Source: Taudactylus pleione (Eukaryota; Chordata; Amphibia; Anura; Myobatrachidae). Taken from it: a DNA stretch of 64,000 nucleotides. The position numbers and the translations under genes were made by a program. This document shows, one piece after another, positions 1 through 13,600 of this stretch; position 1 is the first letter of the stretch, and every line of letters starts with the position of its first letter. The stretch spans positions 1,670,001 to 1,734,000 of the forward strand of contig JAUIMM010000736.1 in NCBI GenBank assembly GCA_031769625.1, written 5' to 3'. The notes under the pieces are model-generated. The model worked only from the letters and a program-made list of their open reading frames with translations, was not told the DNA's origin and did not search any database.

Positions 1-813
1 CTTATTAAGACAGCGAGACTTATTAGCCACAGCAGCCCGCCTTGTGTGAGGAGGGCAAGCGCGATCGGCGCTGCTAACGAGCTCTCCTATGCAGCAGCGC
101 CGACAGCCGCGTGGTGCACACAGCGCGGCAGTGAGGAGGGAGCCCGACTATAATAGGCGCCGCTAGATTGCATGACGCGCCTCCAGCAGCCCCAGCGACG
201 ACCGGGGCTGTAATTTGCGCCCTCGTGACTACAGCACCTGGTGACCCCCTTGACCTGGTATCCGAAGTCGGGGAGAGGGTGGTGCGGGGGCAGGGGAAAG
301 TCGGGCCCTCCTAACAGTGACAGTGTCACTGAGCCCAGCTATACTTCCACTGCTCCTGCTAATCAGGAGCAGTGCATACTTACAGCTGCTGCGGCCAGGA
401 TGCTGGGCTGAGGGGGCGGAGAGGAACCCGGACACATGCCGGTGTCAGCAGTGGCGGGTCTTCTTGGGGTCCGATGACTCCTTTGTGTGTGCCCCCTCCT
501 CAGGGTCACCGGACACAGGCTGCAGTAGCCGTGTGGTGCCCTTCCCGGCGGCTCCCACGTAGCAGGCAGACTGCCACAGCAAGCAGCCTGCCTGTCCTCA
601 GTGTTATAAAAATTAAAAAATATGAAAAAGGCTGGAGACAGCCTGATGTGCGACCGGCTCTCTCGGGCACATTCTAAAAACTGGGGCTGATGGGGCATAG
701 AGGGGGAGGAGCCAGTCACACTTCTAAATTATTTAAGGTGCCAGGCTCTACTCTACCACCGTCTATACCCCACTGTCTTGAACTCCAGTGTCCCCTAGTG
801 GATGAAGGAGAAA
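1..813 (-). mobile_element. DIRS-like element, left end (partial, runs off window)
   Basis: Positions 660-813 match the left inverted terminal repeat of the 13.1-18.9 kb copy almost base for base, including ggcatagagggggaggagcc and the outermost ggatgaaggagaaa. The 1-660 part is GC-rich element leader. The long open frames here are chance products of this GC-rich leader. The body continues left of position 1. Confidence 0.85.
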
Positions 814-1323
814 CAAAGGAAACTGAATTGAAAGTAAAAAAATTAAAGCAAACCAAAACAAAAAAAACAAGGAATGTGGGACAAGCCATCTAAAAGGAAA
901 GCTGCAACTTACTATTTTACACTAATCTCTTTATTGCTGTATCTATACAGAATACATAAATGCAGTTAAAACTCCCTGTAAATGGAGTGTCCTACTTCCG
1001 ACACCAGAAAAAAACCCAGTTAGTTGCAAGCTGCTGCTGCACTGCAAGAAGAAAACACATTGTCCAGTGCTGGAGGACTGTGCGCCCTGGGAATTCAGTC
1101 TTCTATGGACAGGAATGCTGAAGTGAATGTGATATCTGGTTAGACTAAATCCAAATCAGATACCAAATTCACTACACACCACCCCAATCCAAGGATTTGC
1201 ATCACCTGCCTATTGTAGTTCTGCAGTGCTATTACTTCAATTATCTACACAGCAGCTGGTAATGATTTTCTGAATGAAAGCTTTGTTTATTAATATTTGT
1301 GGTTCCTCAATAAGGTCTCCAAC
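814..1323. other. BAZ1A intron, no feature seen
   Basis: AT-rich intron sequence downstream (transcript sense) of the last visible exon. I searched both strands for a PHD-finger or bromodomain exon and saw none. Confidence 0.6.
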
Positions 1324-1487
1324 CTGTCTTTATTGCTTTGCTTTGTGTCGATCTCCACCTCTCCTAGGTCATGATCCTCCAGTTCCAGTATTCCATCCTC
1401 ATGTGTCCCATTCTCTTTTAGGTCATCATCCAAAAGCTCATATGTACAGTTCTTAAGGTCCTGTCGCCATAACTGCCTATCTGGTAC
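1324..1487 (-). CDS. BAZ1A: BAZ1A exon: acidic segment before PHD part
   Basis: A 164-bp exon encoding [11 protein letters not shown] and [12 protein letters not shown], then an acidic [11 protein letters not shown] stretch and NKDR. Acceptor is cacag|G. The donor AG|gttgga is inferred from the family exon junction at KDR. The next exon (LLGIK... in the family) is not found in 1-1323 and is presumed to lie left of the window. Confidence 0.93.
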
Positions 1488-4400
1488 CTGTGACAAAAGA
1501 AAAATAGATTTTTTTTTTTTAACAATAGTTAACATGCATCTAACCTTAAACAAGTGCATAAACCAGGTGGTTGTGTTTTTATATAATGGTAGATCAAATA
1601 CATGTATGATCTAAGTTTCTAGCCTTAAATGTATTTATGACAATAACCAAGTGATATAAAGTAAACTGTAAATACTACTACACTTCCTTTCAGGTCCACT
1701 CTGGCCACATGTATTCTCCTATGCAGTAATGTCCAATCCCAAGCAACACAGATAAACATTTTTCAAAGCATGCTTTTATTCAATGCAATTTAGTTACTTG
1801 ATGGGAAGCACATCATGATTTAACAGTATTATGGAAATCATTCAAGATTCTGAGTTATGTTTGCATATATTTATTATGTACCCTGCATGTCACACTCCAA
1901 TTAAATACCTTAACAGCACCAAGAGTGCCCTGGAAAATCCTATCTTCAATGTCCAGGAGGAGGTCGCATAGTCTCAGTTCTAATTGTTTTTCAGCAGAGG
2001 TCTGTGTAGGATCAGGCACAGTCAGTGATCTCCCCCGCCAAGTCTTAATGTCCACGGTGACTGGACGGTCTACAAAAGTAACTTTTATTAGCAATGCAGA
2101 CAACGTTAGGGTTCATAGATGTGTGTCTTACAATCTTTAAAGACAGAATTTTATACCTATGTTAAATTATTTTCTCTGAATCCACTTGGGGGACATCAGC
2201 ACAGGGTATAGAAACTGCTTCTAGGACTTTTTTTTTTTTTTTTTTTAATTGCTAAACACAACCTCAATAATTCAACAATCCTTAAACCTCCCCCTCTATG
2301 ACCTTCAATACTGTGGCAACTGGTTAGATGTACTTCTAGGGGTCTGTAGCATCAGAGAATCCAGTTACGCTCAAAAAGTCCCTTCAAAAGAGGTAAGCAA
2401 AGTTTTTTTTTTTTACACTGCCCATGTCTATGAAGATTTACACAGAAACCCAGTTTTTGTTTAATTCCCTCACTTCTGAAGAGTTACTGCCCATTTGCCT
2501 TCTGCTAGATATCTATGTGGAGTATCTCCCCATAATCTTGGGGCTGGCACCACTGAAGCCATGGCGATACCAGATTTCAAAATGTGGTTCCTGAAGAAAT
2601 ACACATATATTTGGAAGTACTTTCAATTTTCATAGTTACGGGTCTCTAAGAGGAGTTTTTATTTCTAATGGAAACTTTAGTTCTAGCAAACACGCTAGCT
2701 ATGGCTACATATATTGTAGCAACCAAACTCCATTTATATGACATATAGTGGATTGGGAAGACAAGTAGAGAAGGGCAAAACCATCTATTTTAATGTGTAC
2801 CTAAATCAATCTATTGAGTTTTTTTGGTATATACCTATAAGATCAGAGTGGACCTAGATAACTACGTCTCCTACTTTTTGCTGCTGAACTTATGAGGCAG
2901 CACCACAACTGTAGTCCCAAGTGAATAATCTGACAAATAAGCACAGGCATAACACCCCCTAACACAAGCTACAGCTGGGAAACGCTCTATGTTGTACTCA
3001 TTTACTGTATAATCTCTGCTGCAGGATATTCTCTTTGTTCATCCAATATCTCTTCATCATTAAATGGATGCTTTCTAGTCTATAAGTAGTTTTCAACCTG
3101 TTCCATTAATTATAGATTAAATCCTTTGCCACCAAAACACTGTGCCTTTCAAAGAGATTTGTGTGCAGATAAGGATATTGTGGTTTCCAGTCATGCCCAT
3201 AGATTTGTTTTTCAGCAAAGTTTCCAAATTAGATTATATAGGTGTTTCTTTCAATGTCACCAAACTCCTCACTAGAGGAATCCTTATATGAATTGTAAGA
3301 TCTATCTTCCACAGCCATACTTTTTTTTTTTAATTCAGTAATTTTATTGGTTTTAACATTATATATAACCTACTACAGTAATACAATAACACATATACAT
3401 CATGGTAGGTAGGAGGAAACAAATGCAACATACAATATATATGGGCATAAGACATTGTGTAGGTATACATAAGATTACATAAAGAAGAAAAGAAAAAACA
3501 CTGTGCCTTTCAAAGAGATTTGTGTGCAGATAAGGATATTGTGGTTTCCAGTCATGCCCATAGATTTGTTTTTCAGCAAAGTTTCCAAATTAGATTATAT
3601 AGGTGTTTCTTTCAATGTCACCAAACTCCTCACTAGAGGAATCCTTATATGAATTGTAAGATCTATCTTCCACAGCCATACTTTTTTTTTTTAATTCAGT
3701 AATTTTATTGGTTTTAACATTATATATAACCTACTACAGTAATACAATAACACATATACATCATGGTAGGTAGGAGGAAACAAATGCAACATACAATATA
3801 TATGGGCATAAGACATTGTGTAGGTATATATAAGATTACATAAAGAAGAAAAGAAAAAAAAAAAAAAATCAGGCTATACAATATAGTCCACATTTGTGCA
3901 GAAAATAGTAGGAACCCAAAGGCGCCTTTCGGGCCCATATAGCCGGATGAGATTATACAAATACACCGCCACTTCTAGGTATATCAAATATATATATATA
4001 TGATTATAAGGTATCTAATATAAGAAAAAGCTTCCACATCTGCCGGATATCAAAACTGCACAATTGGGGTGTGCACAGAAGAAAAGCATAATATCAATGG
4101 GGTGTACACAATAGATATTATAGAAAAATAAGGGGACTAGTAAAATTTACACCCATCATAAATATATGTCTAAACTATTGCCTCCCTACTAATTATCCAA
4201 AGCAAACCTCCCTATAACCCCCCACCCTGTATAACCTGACCCCAACCTAGGCACACCTGGATCCCCTCCCAATATTCACTATAAAATTTAACTAAATACC
4301 CATTACCCCCAACCGATACACAAATACAAAAAAAAATAAAAAAATGTATACATCTCAGGAGCTGAACACCCCCCCCAACCCAGAGAAAGGATAATAATAC

Positions 4401-4560
4401 CACAATGAGAGAGGGGCAATATACTATATGGCCATGAGTCAGATATGGCCCAGCTCCCAGGCACAAAAAGAGAATGAGATCCCTCCGACCCAATAAAACA
4501 TAAAATCTAGGCACAATAGAATTTTAAACAATCAGAGCAACAGGATTGATAGATAGATAT

Positions 4561-4607
<47 letters not shown>

Positions 4608-7600
4608 CATACACACACACACACACACACTTATATAATGAAAAAAATTTAATAAAAAACATAGTAGATCAGCAGAGTAGTCAGGCAATGAACATCAGAG
4701 AAGACATCATTAACATAACAAAAGCAATGGTCTGCAATATACTAATCAGGACAAGCTTCAGCCTCCTGGGGAATAATGAAAAGAAAAATGCTCGGCCCAG
4801 CCTACCCAAGTACAAACATAATAACACAAAGTACTGTAACGGCAAATCACGACTCTCCATCACAGCCGGTAGGGATAGATACCAGACTTCTGGAGGAGCC
4901 ACTGAAGCATCAGAGTATCCTGGGACTGAGAGATCGACAAACTTGGAAGGAAACACAATCACGAAGGAGGATAAATCCAGGAATTTTTGTTTTGCAGACA
5001 AAGTGAGGTCCTCACATTCAGAGAGATGAGAAAATGGGATATTAACGAAACCCCCAACAATGGCGGCAGATGGTATCTGAGGACTGAAGGTGGTTAGGCA
5101 GAGAGAACCAGATGTATCACCACCCTCCAATTCGGGATAACAAGCCTGCGCTGCAGTAAGCTGAACTTCAGGATGTGATATAACATAACATGAAAGAGAT
5201 AACTCAAAGTGCAAACCCGCCACCCGAGCCTCGAGCCTCTCTTCAGAGTTGGTGATGGCTTTAAGGAGAAGTTCCATATGATTTATAGAAGGCATAGCCA
5301 TCACAGGAGGTTATTGTAGAAACAGGTAGGTATCAAAAACAGGATAGTAGTATAATACAATACTTCATTGGAGATGATCAAAAACAGCAGTCACTGTAAT
5401 CCAGGATACTCAGGATAACCAACAGAAGATCCACTTTCAGCCTGCAGGCCTTTACTGGTACAAAATAGCACTTCAAAATGGTGGTTGGGTTCAGAAACTG
5501 CGGGTTCCCACACTGTAGGTCACCAACAGACCATACACAGTAAGGATATGCTTATCCACCTCTCTAATAACTCAGGGCACTGACCGGCATAAATACACCT
5601 CCAGTAAAAGAAGCAGGAGCAGCAGCAGTTACTCAGGCTGAATACAAGATGGCGGCCGGGCCCGGGAGTCGCAGATCCACAGAGGACTGTGGAATAACAG
5701 GAGTAGGGTCCTCCAACTACCCGCCCGCACAGGATACCGTTCAGGAGGGCAATGGAATCAGCGCCTGAGCCAGGAGCTGCAGTAGCCGCCGCACCCGAAT
5801 CCAAGATGGCGCCCGTGATGAAGAGACGCTGCAGGGGAAAAGCAATTGCACTCACAGCACAGCAACTAGAGGATATAGGCAGGTCGAGGGACTTCAGGAG
5901 CGCGGAGAGGTAAGTAATCAACAATGTGCCAATGTGGGAGTCCAGTCAGGGGGTACAGGATGATAATTCCGGAAATTTGGGCCTAGGAGCTGTAAAATCA
6001 GCCTCCTTCTCCTAGCTCGTCCTGGCCACCTTCCACATCCATACTTGAAGAAGAACCTGTTATTTTAACTCCATGTCCAAAATAAATCTCTCTCTCAGTG
6101 ACAAAGGATTCCTTCATCCACGCACTAAGTTATTTAACTTGTTCTGGAGGCCGAATTATACCTCTAGTCTGGGAATTGCACGGGTTACAAAAAACCTTTA
6201 TTTTTGAGCAGAAAAACTTCCTTCGCAAGCTGCACAGATTTGATTTTGTATAATTGTCTTTACATTTATGGATTTACGACATGAGAAACACCCCTAACTT
6301 TGGGGCTTATTTTAAACAGGGTCATTCAGCTGGTTGAGATTGGGCTCAGGCTCCTCCCTGTTTCCAAATGCTGTTTCCTCTTTGAGTGCTTGCAGAGACA
6401 GATACTGATCAGCTTTCCTAGCTCCTTTTAGTCTGCCAGTGCTTACCTTATGAAGCAGTGTGCGAGCATGTTCAAAGCACACATCTTACATTTTTGGCAT
6501 GAGATTTAAAAAAAAAAAAAAAAAGTTACAAAGCAGATCTGCTCCTGGAGGCAGCAGACGGGTATACCCCAGTTAGAGAACAAGTCTTCTACTTGCAGCA
6601 TTAGATCGTGTGTCACCAGGACTGATAATTAGATAAGCTCCTGCACTGTAGGAAAAAAAAACAGCTACCTGACCTACCTAGCTTAAAGAAGGGAAATAGA
6701 TGCAGGCGAAGAATAGAAACTGCAGTACATACCATCCAGGGAATGTTTTTTACAGTGCATCCAGACAGTATTTACAGTGTTTCACTTTTTCCACATTTTG
6801 TTATGTTACAGCCATATTCCAAAATGGAATAAATTAATTTTTGTCTTCAAAACTCTATATATACACACACACACACACACACACCACTACCCCATAATGA
6901 CAACATGTAAAAAGTTTTGAGATTTTTGCAAATGTAATAAAAAACAAAACAAAACTAAGAAATCACATGTACATAAGTATTCACAGCCTTTGCTCAATAC
7001 TTTGTTGATGCACCTTTGGCAGCAATTACAGCTTCAAGTCTTTTTGAATATGATGCCACAAGCTTGGCACACCTACAGTATCTCTGTGCAGTTTCGCCCA
7101 TTCCTCTTTGCAGCACCTCGCAAGCTCCATCAGGTTGGATGGGAAGCGTTGATGCACAGCCATTTTCAAATCTCTCCAGAGATGTTCAAGTCTGGGCTTA
7201 TGCTGGGCCACTCAAGGACATTCACAGAATTGTCCTGAAGCCACTCCTTTGATATCTTGGCTGTGTGCTTAGGGTCGTTGTCCCGCTGAAAGATGAACAG
7301 TCGCCCCAGTTTGAGGTCAAGAGAGCTCTCGAGCAGGTTTTCATCCAGGATGTCTCTGTACATTGCTAAATTCATCTTTCCCTCTATCCTGACTAGTCTC
7401 CCAGTTCCTGTCGCTGAAAAACATCCCACAGGATGATGCTGCCACCACCATGCTGCCCAACTCTCAATGGCTTTTGGCACCCGGGGAGTAGCCCTAGCAG
7501 GACGCGTAATAGCTCCTGTAAGAGTAGATAGACTTTTGACAAGCTTCTATGCGTCTATCTATAGTCTCCTTCAAGGGGGTTGCAGTATGAATGAGTAAGG

Positions 7601-10600
7601 TGGCATTTTTAACCAGACGTGTTACTTGAGAATCTACTGTTGGGGGAACTTCCCATTTAGTACAATCAGTAGCTGGAAGCGGGTAAAAAGGAACTGAACA
7701 GTTTTGGATTTTGAAACCTTTTACCGGACATATTCCAAGCTTCACTCACGTGATAAGAAAGCTGGACAGAGTGAGGAAACTCTGGTAAAACAACCATTTG
7801 TTGCTTAAAAAGTACATGTTTTTTTTTTTCTTAGGAGCGGGCTCATCCTCTTCTATTTGTAGAATAGTTCTCTATATCTCACAAGAGCAGGTATATTTAG
7901 TTTAGAGGGTGGCTCCTCTTCTCCTGAGATGAAGTCAGAATGAGAGAGATCTGCGTCTTCTGCCTCCCCAGATGATATCTCAGAATCAGGTAACTATGTA
8001 GATTGGGAAGATATCATAGTACGTTTAGTAGGTAAAGGGTTATCTTTTTGCAGCATTTGCAAAAAGATTTGGTTTGAAAAACCATACGGGTATTAGCCAA
8101 GCTCTATACTGAGGTAGACCGTACGTCTATCCATGGGCGAGGCAAAGGATTTGCAGGGGATACCTGCTGTGGCCATCCCATAGGGTCAATCAACCATGGG
8201 ACTGCTACTTGGTCCGCAAGTTTTGCCAGCATTTGTGAAAAGGCAGCTCAGGGTGGGTCCTGAGGGAGAGACATGTGTAACAATTAATACAGAGATTATC
8301 CTGAATTAGGTCCCCTGTGGCTAAGCACGCAGAGCAGGACTTACAAGACACCAGAGTAGGAGCAGCAGCATCAGGCTGCTTGTTATTGTTTCCTCTGCCA
8401 GCCATAGCCACAAAAATAATAGAATACACCGTATGATAGCTAGTCCCCCTCGGAGCCCTGCCTGGAGTACCTAGCACAAACTTGGTGTCATGGTGCCACG
8501 GAGGGGTGATGGGGCGGCAGCAAAGATGTCCGGAGGACAGTCTGGTGCTGCTCGCACGTTTGGTAAAAAATGAAAAGTAAATTAAATCATAAAATTAAAG
8601 TTTGGGCTGCTCAATGCAGCTTTCTGTTCTAATGGGGGTCCAGCTCCTACCGGACACCAACAAAACTGAAGTGCCCTCAGGCTGTGGGCGGGGTATAGGG
8701 GGATGGACCGGGGCATCCTGGGATTGAAAAGCTTTGCTGTTGGTGTCCGGTCCTCCAGGTCCCACCTACACCCCCCCAATGTCTCCCTGTGGAGCCCTAT
8801 GGACCCTGAAGAAGAAATATGTATATTAACTAGTGTAGCACAACAGAATGAGAGGTTACTGAAAAATGTAATGCAATAGACTTTGTATTAATAGGAAATA
8901 CCTGGTATATGGAAGCGATTAGTTGCACAATTACTCAGTCTCTGACAGACTTTATTCTTGTCTTGTAGAAGTACATCTTTAAGCGTGCTCTCTCTATACC
9001 CTCGCGTGTTCAGACATTCAATCAGTTCCTCCAGTTGTTCTACGGAGTTATAGAAGCACCAGCGGTTTGGCTTACTGACTGGTTTAGAAAGTTTATGATC
9101 CTCGTCAATTTCATTGACAGAAGCTTCATGGCCGTTCAGTGCAGGATTACCCTCAGATTCTCGTTGAGAAACAGGTTGAAGTTGCAGCATATCTTCAGTG
9201 ATATTAGTATAATCCTCCTCCACAAACAGGCCTGGTACAGAAAAGAAGGTCCAGAATCGCCTGTACCAGCGGTCTCGGCCAAGGGGGAAGATGTTAGTGC
9301 AGGCTGTGACTTGTTGTATCTTTTCCAACAATTCCTGTTCTCGCTTCTCCTGTTTCTGCCTCCACTCTTCTTCATCCACTGTCAAGGCCAAGTTCTTTCC
9401 GAGAGAGTCTCTATTCTTTAATTTACAGGTATTTGGACCATTCATGCCTAAGCACAGATGAGAAAAAAAAAAAGTTCCATTATACCACAATTTGTAGTTA
9501 CACAAAATGAAAAGAAAAAAAAACCCAAAAAACTAAAAAGTGCCTTTTGTGAGAAATCAGCATCTAGCGTGCCCGTGACAATAGATGCTACTATTTCAGC
9601 ACTCTGGTATAAATTTAGCTAAAGTCAGCACAACTGTATTCTTCCAAAAAGTTCACACTAATCCAACTGCCATCACATACTGATTCTAGGCCAAAATGAA
9701 CCACAAGTCTGCTACACACACTTACTTAAAAGTACACTTATGACAGACACAGCTCACATGAAAAATGCAAACTCTTCATTTAAAAAGGCCTCCAAGTTTG
9801 TTTATAGCAGTGAAAAATGATTTAATATACAAATAAAATCTACAGTGCTTACAAAAAAAGTACAGAAATTGTAAAAGAATATTTACAATATCCATAAAAC
9901 AAATACTTCACGTTTCCCCATCCTACTATTATGGTCATTCGTGGATGTCTGAGTGGTCATCCAGTATGACAACAGTTTTCACAACCTGGGGCCGTATTCA
10001 ATTAGCTGCGGAAAAGGGCTTTTTTTTGCCAAAGGCGAAATTTTCGCAAAAAAACAGGCGAAAGAACTGGAGAAAAATTTTCTCCATCCCAGACCAGAGA
10101 GAAAAAAAAAAAATTTAAAATCCATATTTTTGCCTAAAATTGTGGATATTTCTTTCAGGACCCTTTGGACATACCCCCCCTAATGATAAATTATTGGAAA
10201 AAAAAATATTAAAGTTGCATACTTTGGCGAAAAACGACCGCTCAAATTTTGGGACGAAAAAAAAAAAAAATTGTTCAAAATGGTTTTAACGTATTGGGTC
10301 TGAGTTTTCGGGGGGCGGTATGGATGTGTCAAGTGTTTTAAACATCACACACTGTCACAGCAGGCGTTTTTCTAGCGGTTTTTAAAATTGCACCCATTTT
10401 AATGTACCCCAAATTTACGTGGAACAGTAGTTTCCTGGGTAAAAAATTGCTTTATATCTTTTTTCGACAATTTCTGTGTGCAGTCGTTTTTTGCCAAAGT
10501 ACGCAACTAACAATTTTTTATTTTTGTTTTTAACGGTAATTTATCATTATGGAGGGGGAAGGGGGGGGTTTGGGGTGTCCAAAGGTTTCAGAAAGAAATC

Positions 10601-13600
10601 CCTACAATTTTAGCCAACAATAGGGATTTTGCATTTCTCTTCTGGTCTGGGAAGGAGAAAAGTTCTCTCCAGTTTTTACCTGTTTTTTGCCAAAAATTTC
10701 GCCTTTTTTGGGGGCGGCAGGCGAGAAAATGAAAATGCAGTTTTCGCCACCCATTGATTACGGCAACTGGAATCCTAACTCACTGTAAACCCAAATGCTT
10801 ATGTAACCTCTATTTTTCAGAATAAAAAGTACATGATTCAGTATTTTGTAGAATCTTTAGCAGTAATTTCAAGCATTTATTTTTTGTATGAATTTATATA
10901 TATTTGTCCCTACCTGTTAAATCCTTTTCTCTGAAGTCCATGGGGGACACTGGGAACCGTGGGTATAGAGTGAACCAGGGGAGCCAACTAGTTCATCTAT
11001 TTTACCCAGCAGCACAGGCTCCCTTTCTGCTATACCCCCTGCCCCCACAGCCAGAGAGCCAGTTTAGTTAACAAGCCCAAGGAGAAGGAAGACCGGCACA
11101 CATACCTCAAAGCATACATTCAGCTAGAGAGAAGAGAGCCTCACCATCTAAGGGCGTCACGGTGGTCGCCCAGTGTCTCAAAAAAGGAAAAAAAAACCCT
11201 TTTCTCTTACAGCTATGGGGGAGCCTGGGACATCCCAAAGCAGTCCATCTAAGGGAGAGGACGCTCCTGTGCTGCACTCAATATCCTACGCCTGAACCCA
11301 GCACCTGAGGTGAAAGTATCAAAAGCAATAGAATTTGATGAAAGTGTGGATGGAGACCAGGTGGCTGCCCTGTAAAGTTGCTCAGCAGATGCGCCACACC
11401 TAGTTGCCCAAGTAGTCCCCAGCGACCTGGTGGAATGAGGCCAGGGCTGATTGGTCCGCTAAAAGATAGGCATGGCAAGTAGCGAAGGCACTCCTGAGGC
11501 ACCAAACAGAGATGCTTTTCAGACTAGCAGCAAAATCCCGTGTTATTGCACGTGAACACACAGCAACCTGGGATTTTGCTTAGTATGAAATTGTTCTTTT
11601 TAAAAAAAACAAAAAACAAAACACATGGGTAGCTACAAGGGTTGAACCCGGGAGGTATCCAGGTCTTGGTGCAGTGTAAACAGGTAACCTGGGTCATCTG
11701 ACCCAGGGCCCATTTACAGCACAGGAAGAGGCGGTGCTTGAAGGGGTCTTTCTCCATAGCATGGTGTGGATAAACCCGACATTATCTAGGGATTCTGCAT
11801 TTTTATAGAGATTACTACTTTATAATATAAATTGAAGATCAATAGATTAACATCTGGTTCAAATGACCTTACTGTGTTGAAATGGAAGCAGTAATGGTGT
11901 ACTCTTTAGCACATGACTTCTTCATACTTATATTTGTTAACTAAAGACATAATTTCTATAATTGTTTATTTGGCACTTAAGATCAAATGTAGGTAGTTTT
12001 TGTTAATGCTAGAAAATTTGTTATGTCGGGATTAGTAGACATGCAAGACTTGAGGGTGCACGGTTCCTTTTATGGCCTGGAAACCAGGGCCTAGTTTAGA
12101 CACTCCATTAATTTCAAATTTACCTTAAAAATGGATTACCATCTTTGCAAAACACTTACTTTGGATAGGGAAGAATAAATATTTACATTGCACATAAAAC
12201 AGAGTTTGATATGGGTGGCTGATCCAGGTTACCTTTTTTCGTTTTGCCAGTAGGTGGTGACCCATCTTCATCTTCAGAGGCTATGGACTGGTCATTGTCC
12301 TTATACTCAGAGCTGGTGTCTAAATCATCTTCCTTTCTGTGGAGCCAAAGTAAAGACTAATGGTTGTTAGGGGGTCACAAGACATACCTAACATTAACAC
12401 TAAACACAAAGCCAGAAGCTGGTTACCACAAACAACGAATCCGTAAAAACAGGATTTTTGTACTACCGATAAATCCCTTTCTCCGATTCCACAGGGGACA
12501 CTGGAGCTATAGACAGTGGGGTATAGACAGTGGTAGAGTAGAGCCTGGCACTTTAAATAATTTTGAAGTGTGACTGGCTCCTCCCCCTCTATGCCCCATC
12601 AGCCCCAATTTAACAAACTGAGCAGAGAGGAGACGGAGGACAACAGGAAAACGAGCAGAAGGAGAAGTCCACAGAACGGACCAAGAACAGAGGAACCCAC
12701 TGCAGGGAATACATGCAGTAACAACCATATAATGAACCAAACAAAACGGCATGTAAGCAGCGCAGGGCAGACGCCAGTGTCCCCTGTGGAATCGGAGAAA
12801 GGGATTTATCGTTAAGTAGCAAAATCTTGTTGTTTTCTCCTTCATCCACTAGGGTAGACTGGAGCTAAAGACAGTGGGGACATCCCAAAGCTAACCTTCT
12901 AGGTGGGGAGTGCTGAGAACTTGCCAACCCTGCGTCCAACCGAAAAAGAAACCGCCAAGAACTGTAGGCTCAATTGAAAAACAAGAGCTGAGGAACAAGC
13001 GTCATGGAGCACAGGAGACAATCTGAACTCCTTGCTGAACAGCCAAGAAAAGGCTACAACATAAGTCAAATGGAACAAGAAAACAGGATTTTGGTACTTA
13101 CCGATAAATCCCTTTCTCCGATTCCACAGGGGACACTGGAGTTCAAGACAGTGGGGTATAGACGGTGGTAGAGCAGAGCCTGGCACTTTAAATAATTCTG
13201 AAGTGTGACTGCCTCCTCCCCCTCTATGCCCCATCAGCCCCAGTTTAAGAACTGAGCCCGAGAGGAGACGGTAGACAATAGGAAAATGAGGAGAAGGAGA
13301 AGACCACAGAACGGAACAATACCGACTGAAGAAGAACAGAGGAACCCTCTGCAGGGAACACATGCAGTCACACAACTAGATAAGGACCCAACAAAACGGC
13401 AGGAACGCAGCGCTGGGCGGGCGTCCAGTGTCCCCTGTGGAATCGGAGAAAGGGATTTATCGGTAAGTACCAAAATCCTGTTTTCTCCTTCATCCACTAG
13501 GGGACACTGGAGTTCAAGACAGTGGGGACGTCCCAAAGCCAACCTCCCGGGTGGGAAGCGCGGAGTACTTGCCGACCTCCCGGCCAACCGAAACAGGGAC

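Larger units (their letters stand above)
7486..8815 (-). mobile_element. DIRS-like element, left part with ORF1 remnant
   Basis: The left terminal repeat ends at 8815 with ggaccctgaagaagaaa, close to the 33.0-38.8 kb copy (ggaccctgaagtagaaa). The body below it carries ORF1 pieces and then breaks off at 7485 against a Tc1 fragment. Belongs to the same subfamily as the 5.8-kb copy at 33018. Confidence 0.85.

Noticed and set aside
1..1323. BAZ1A PHD finger or bromodomain exon
   Set aside because: No cysteine-rich PHD pattern or bromodomain motif in any minus-strand frame; 1-813 is DIRS sequence.
5520..5924. 134-codon minus-strand open frame, GC-rich
   Set aside because: It lies in the presumed LINE 5' UTR; Ala/Ser/Cys-rich composition follows from GC content.
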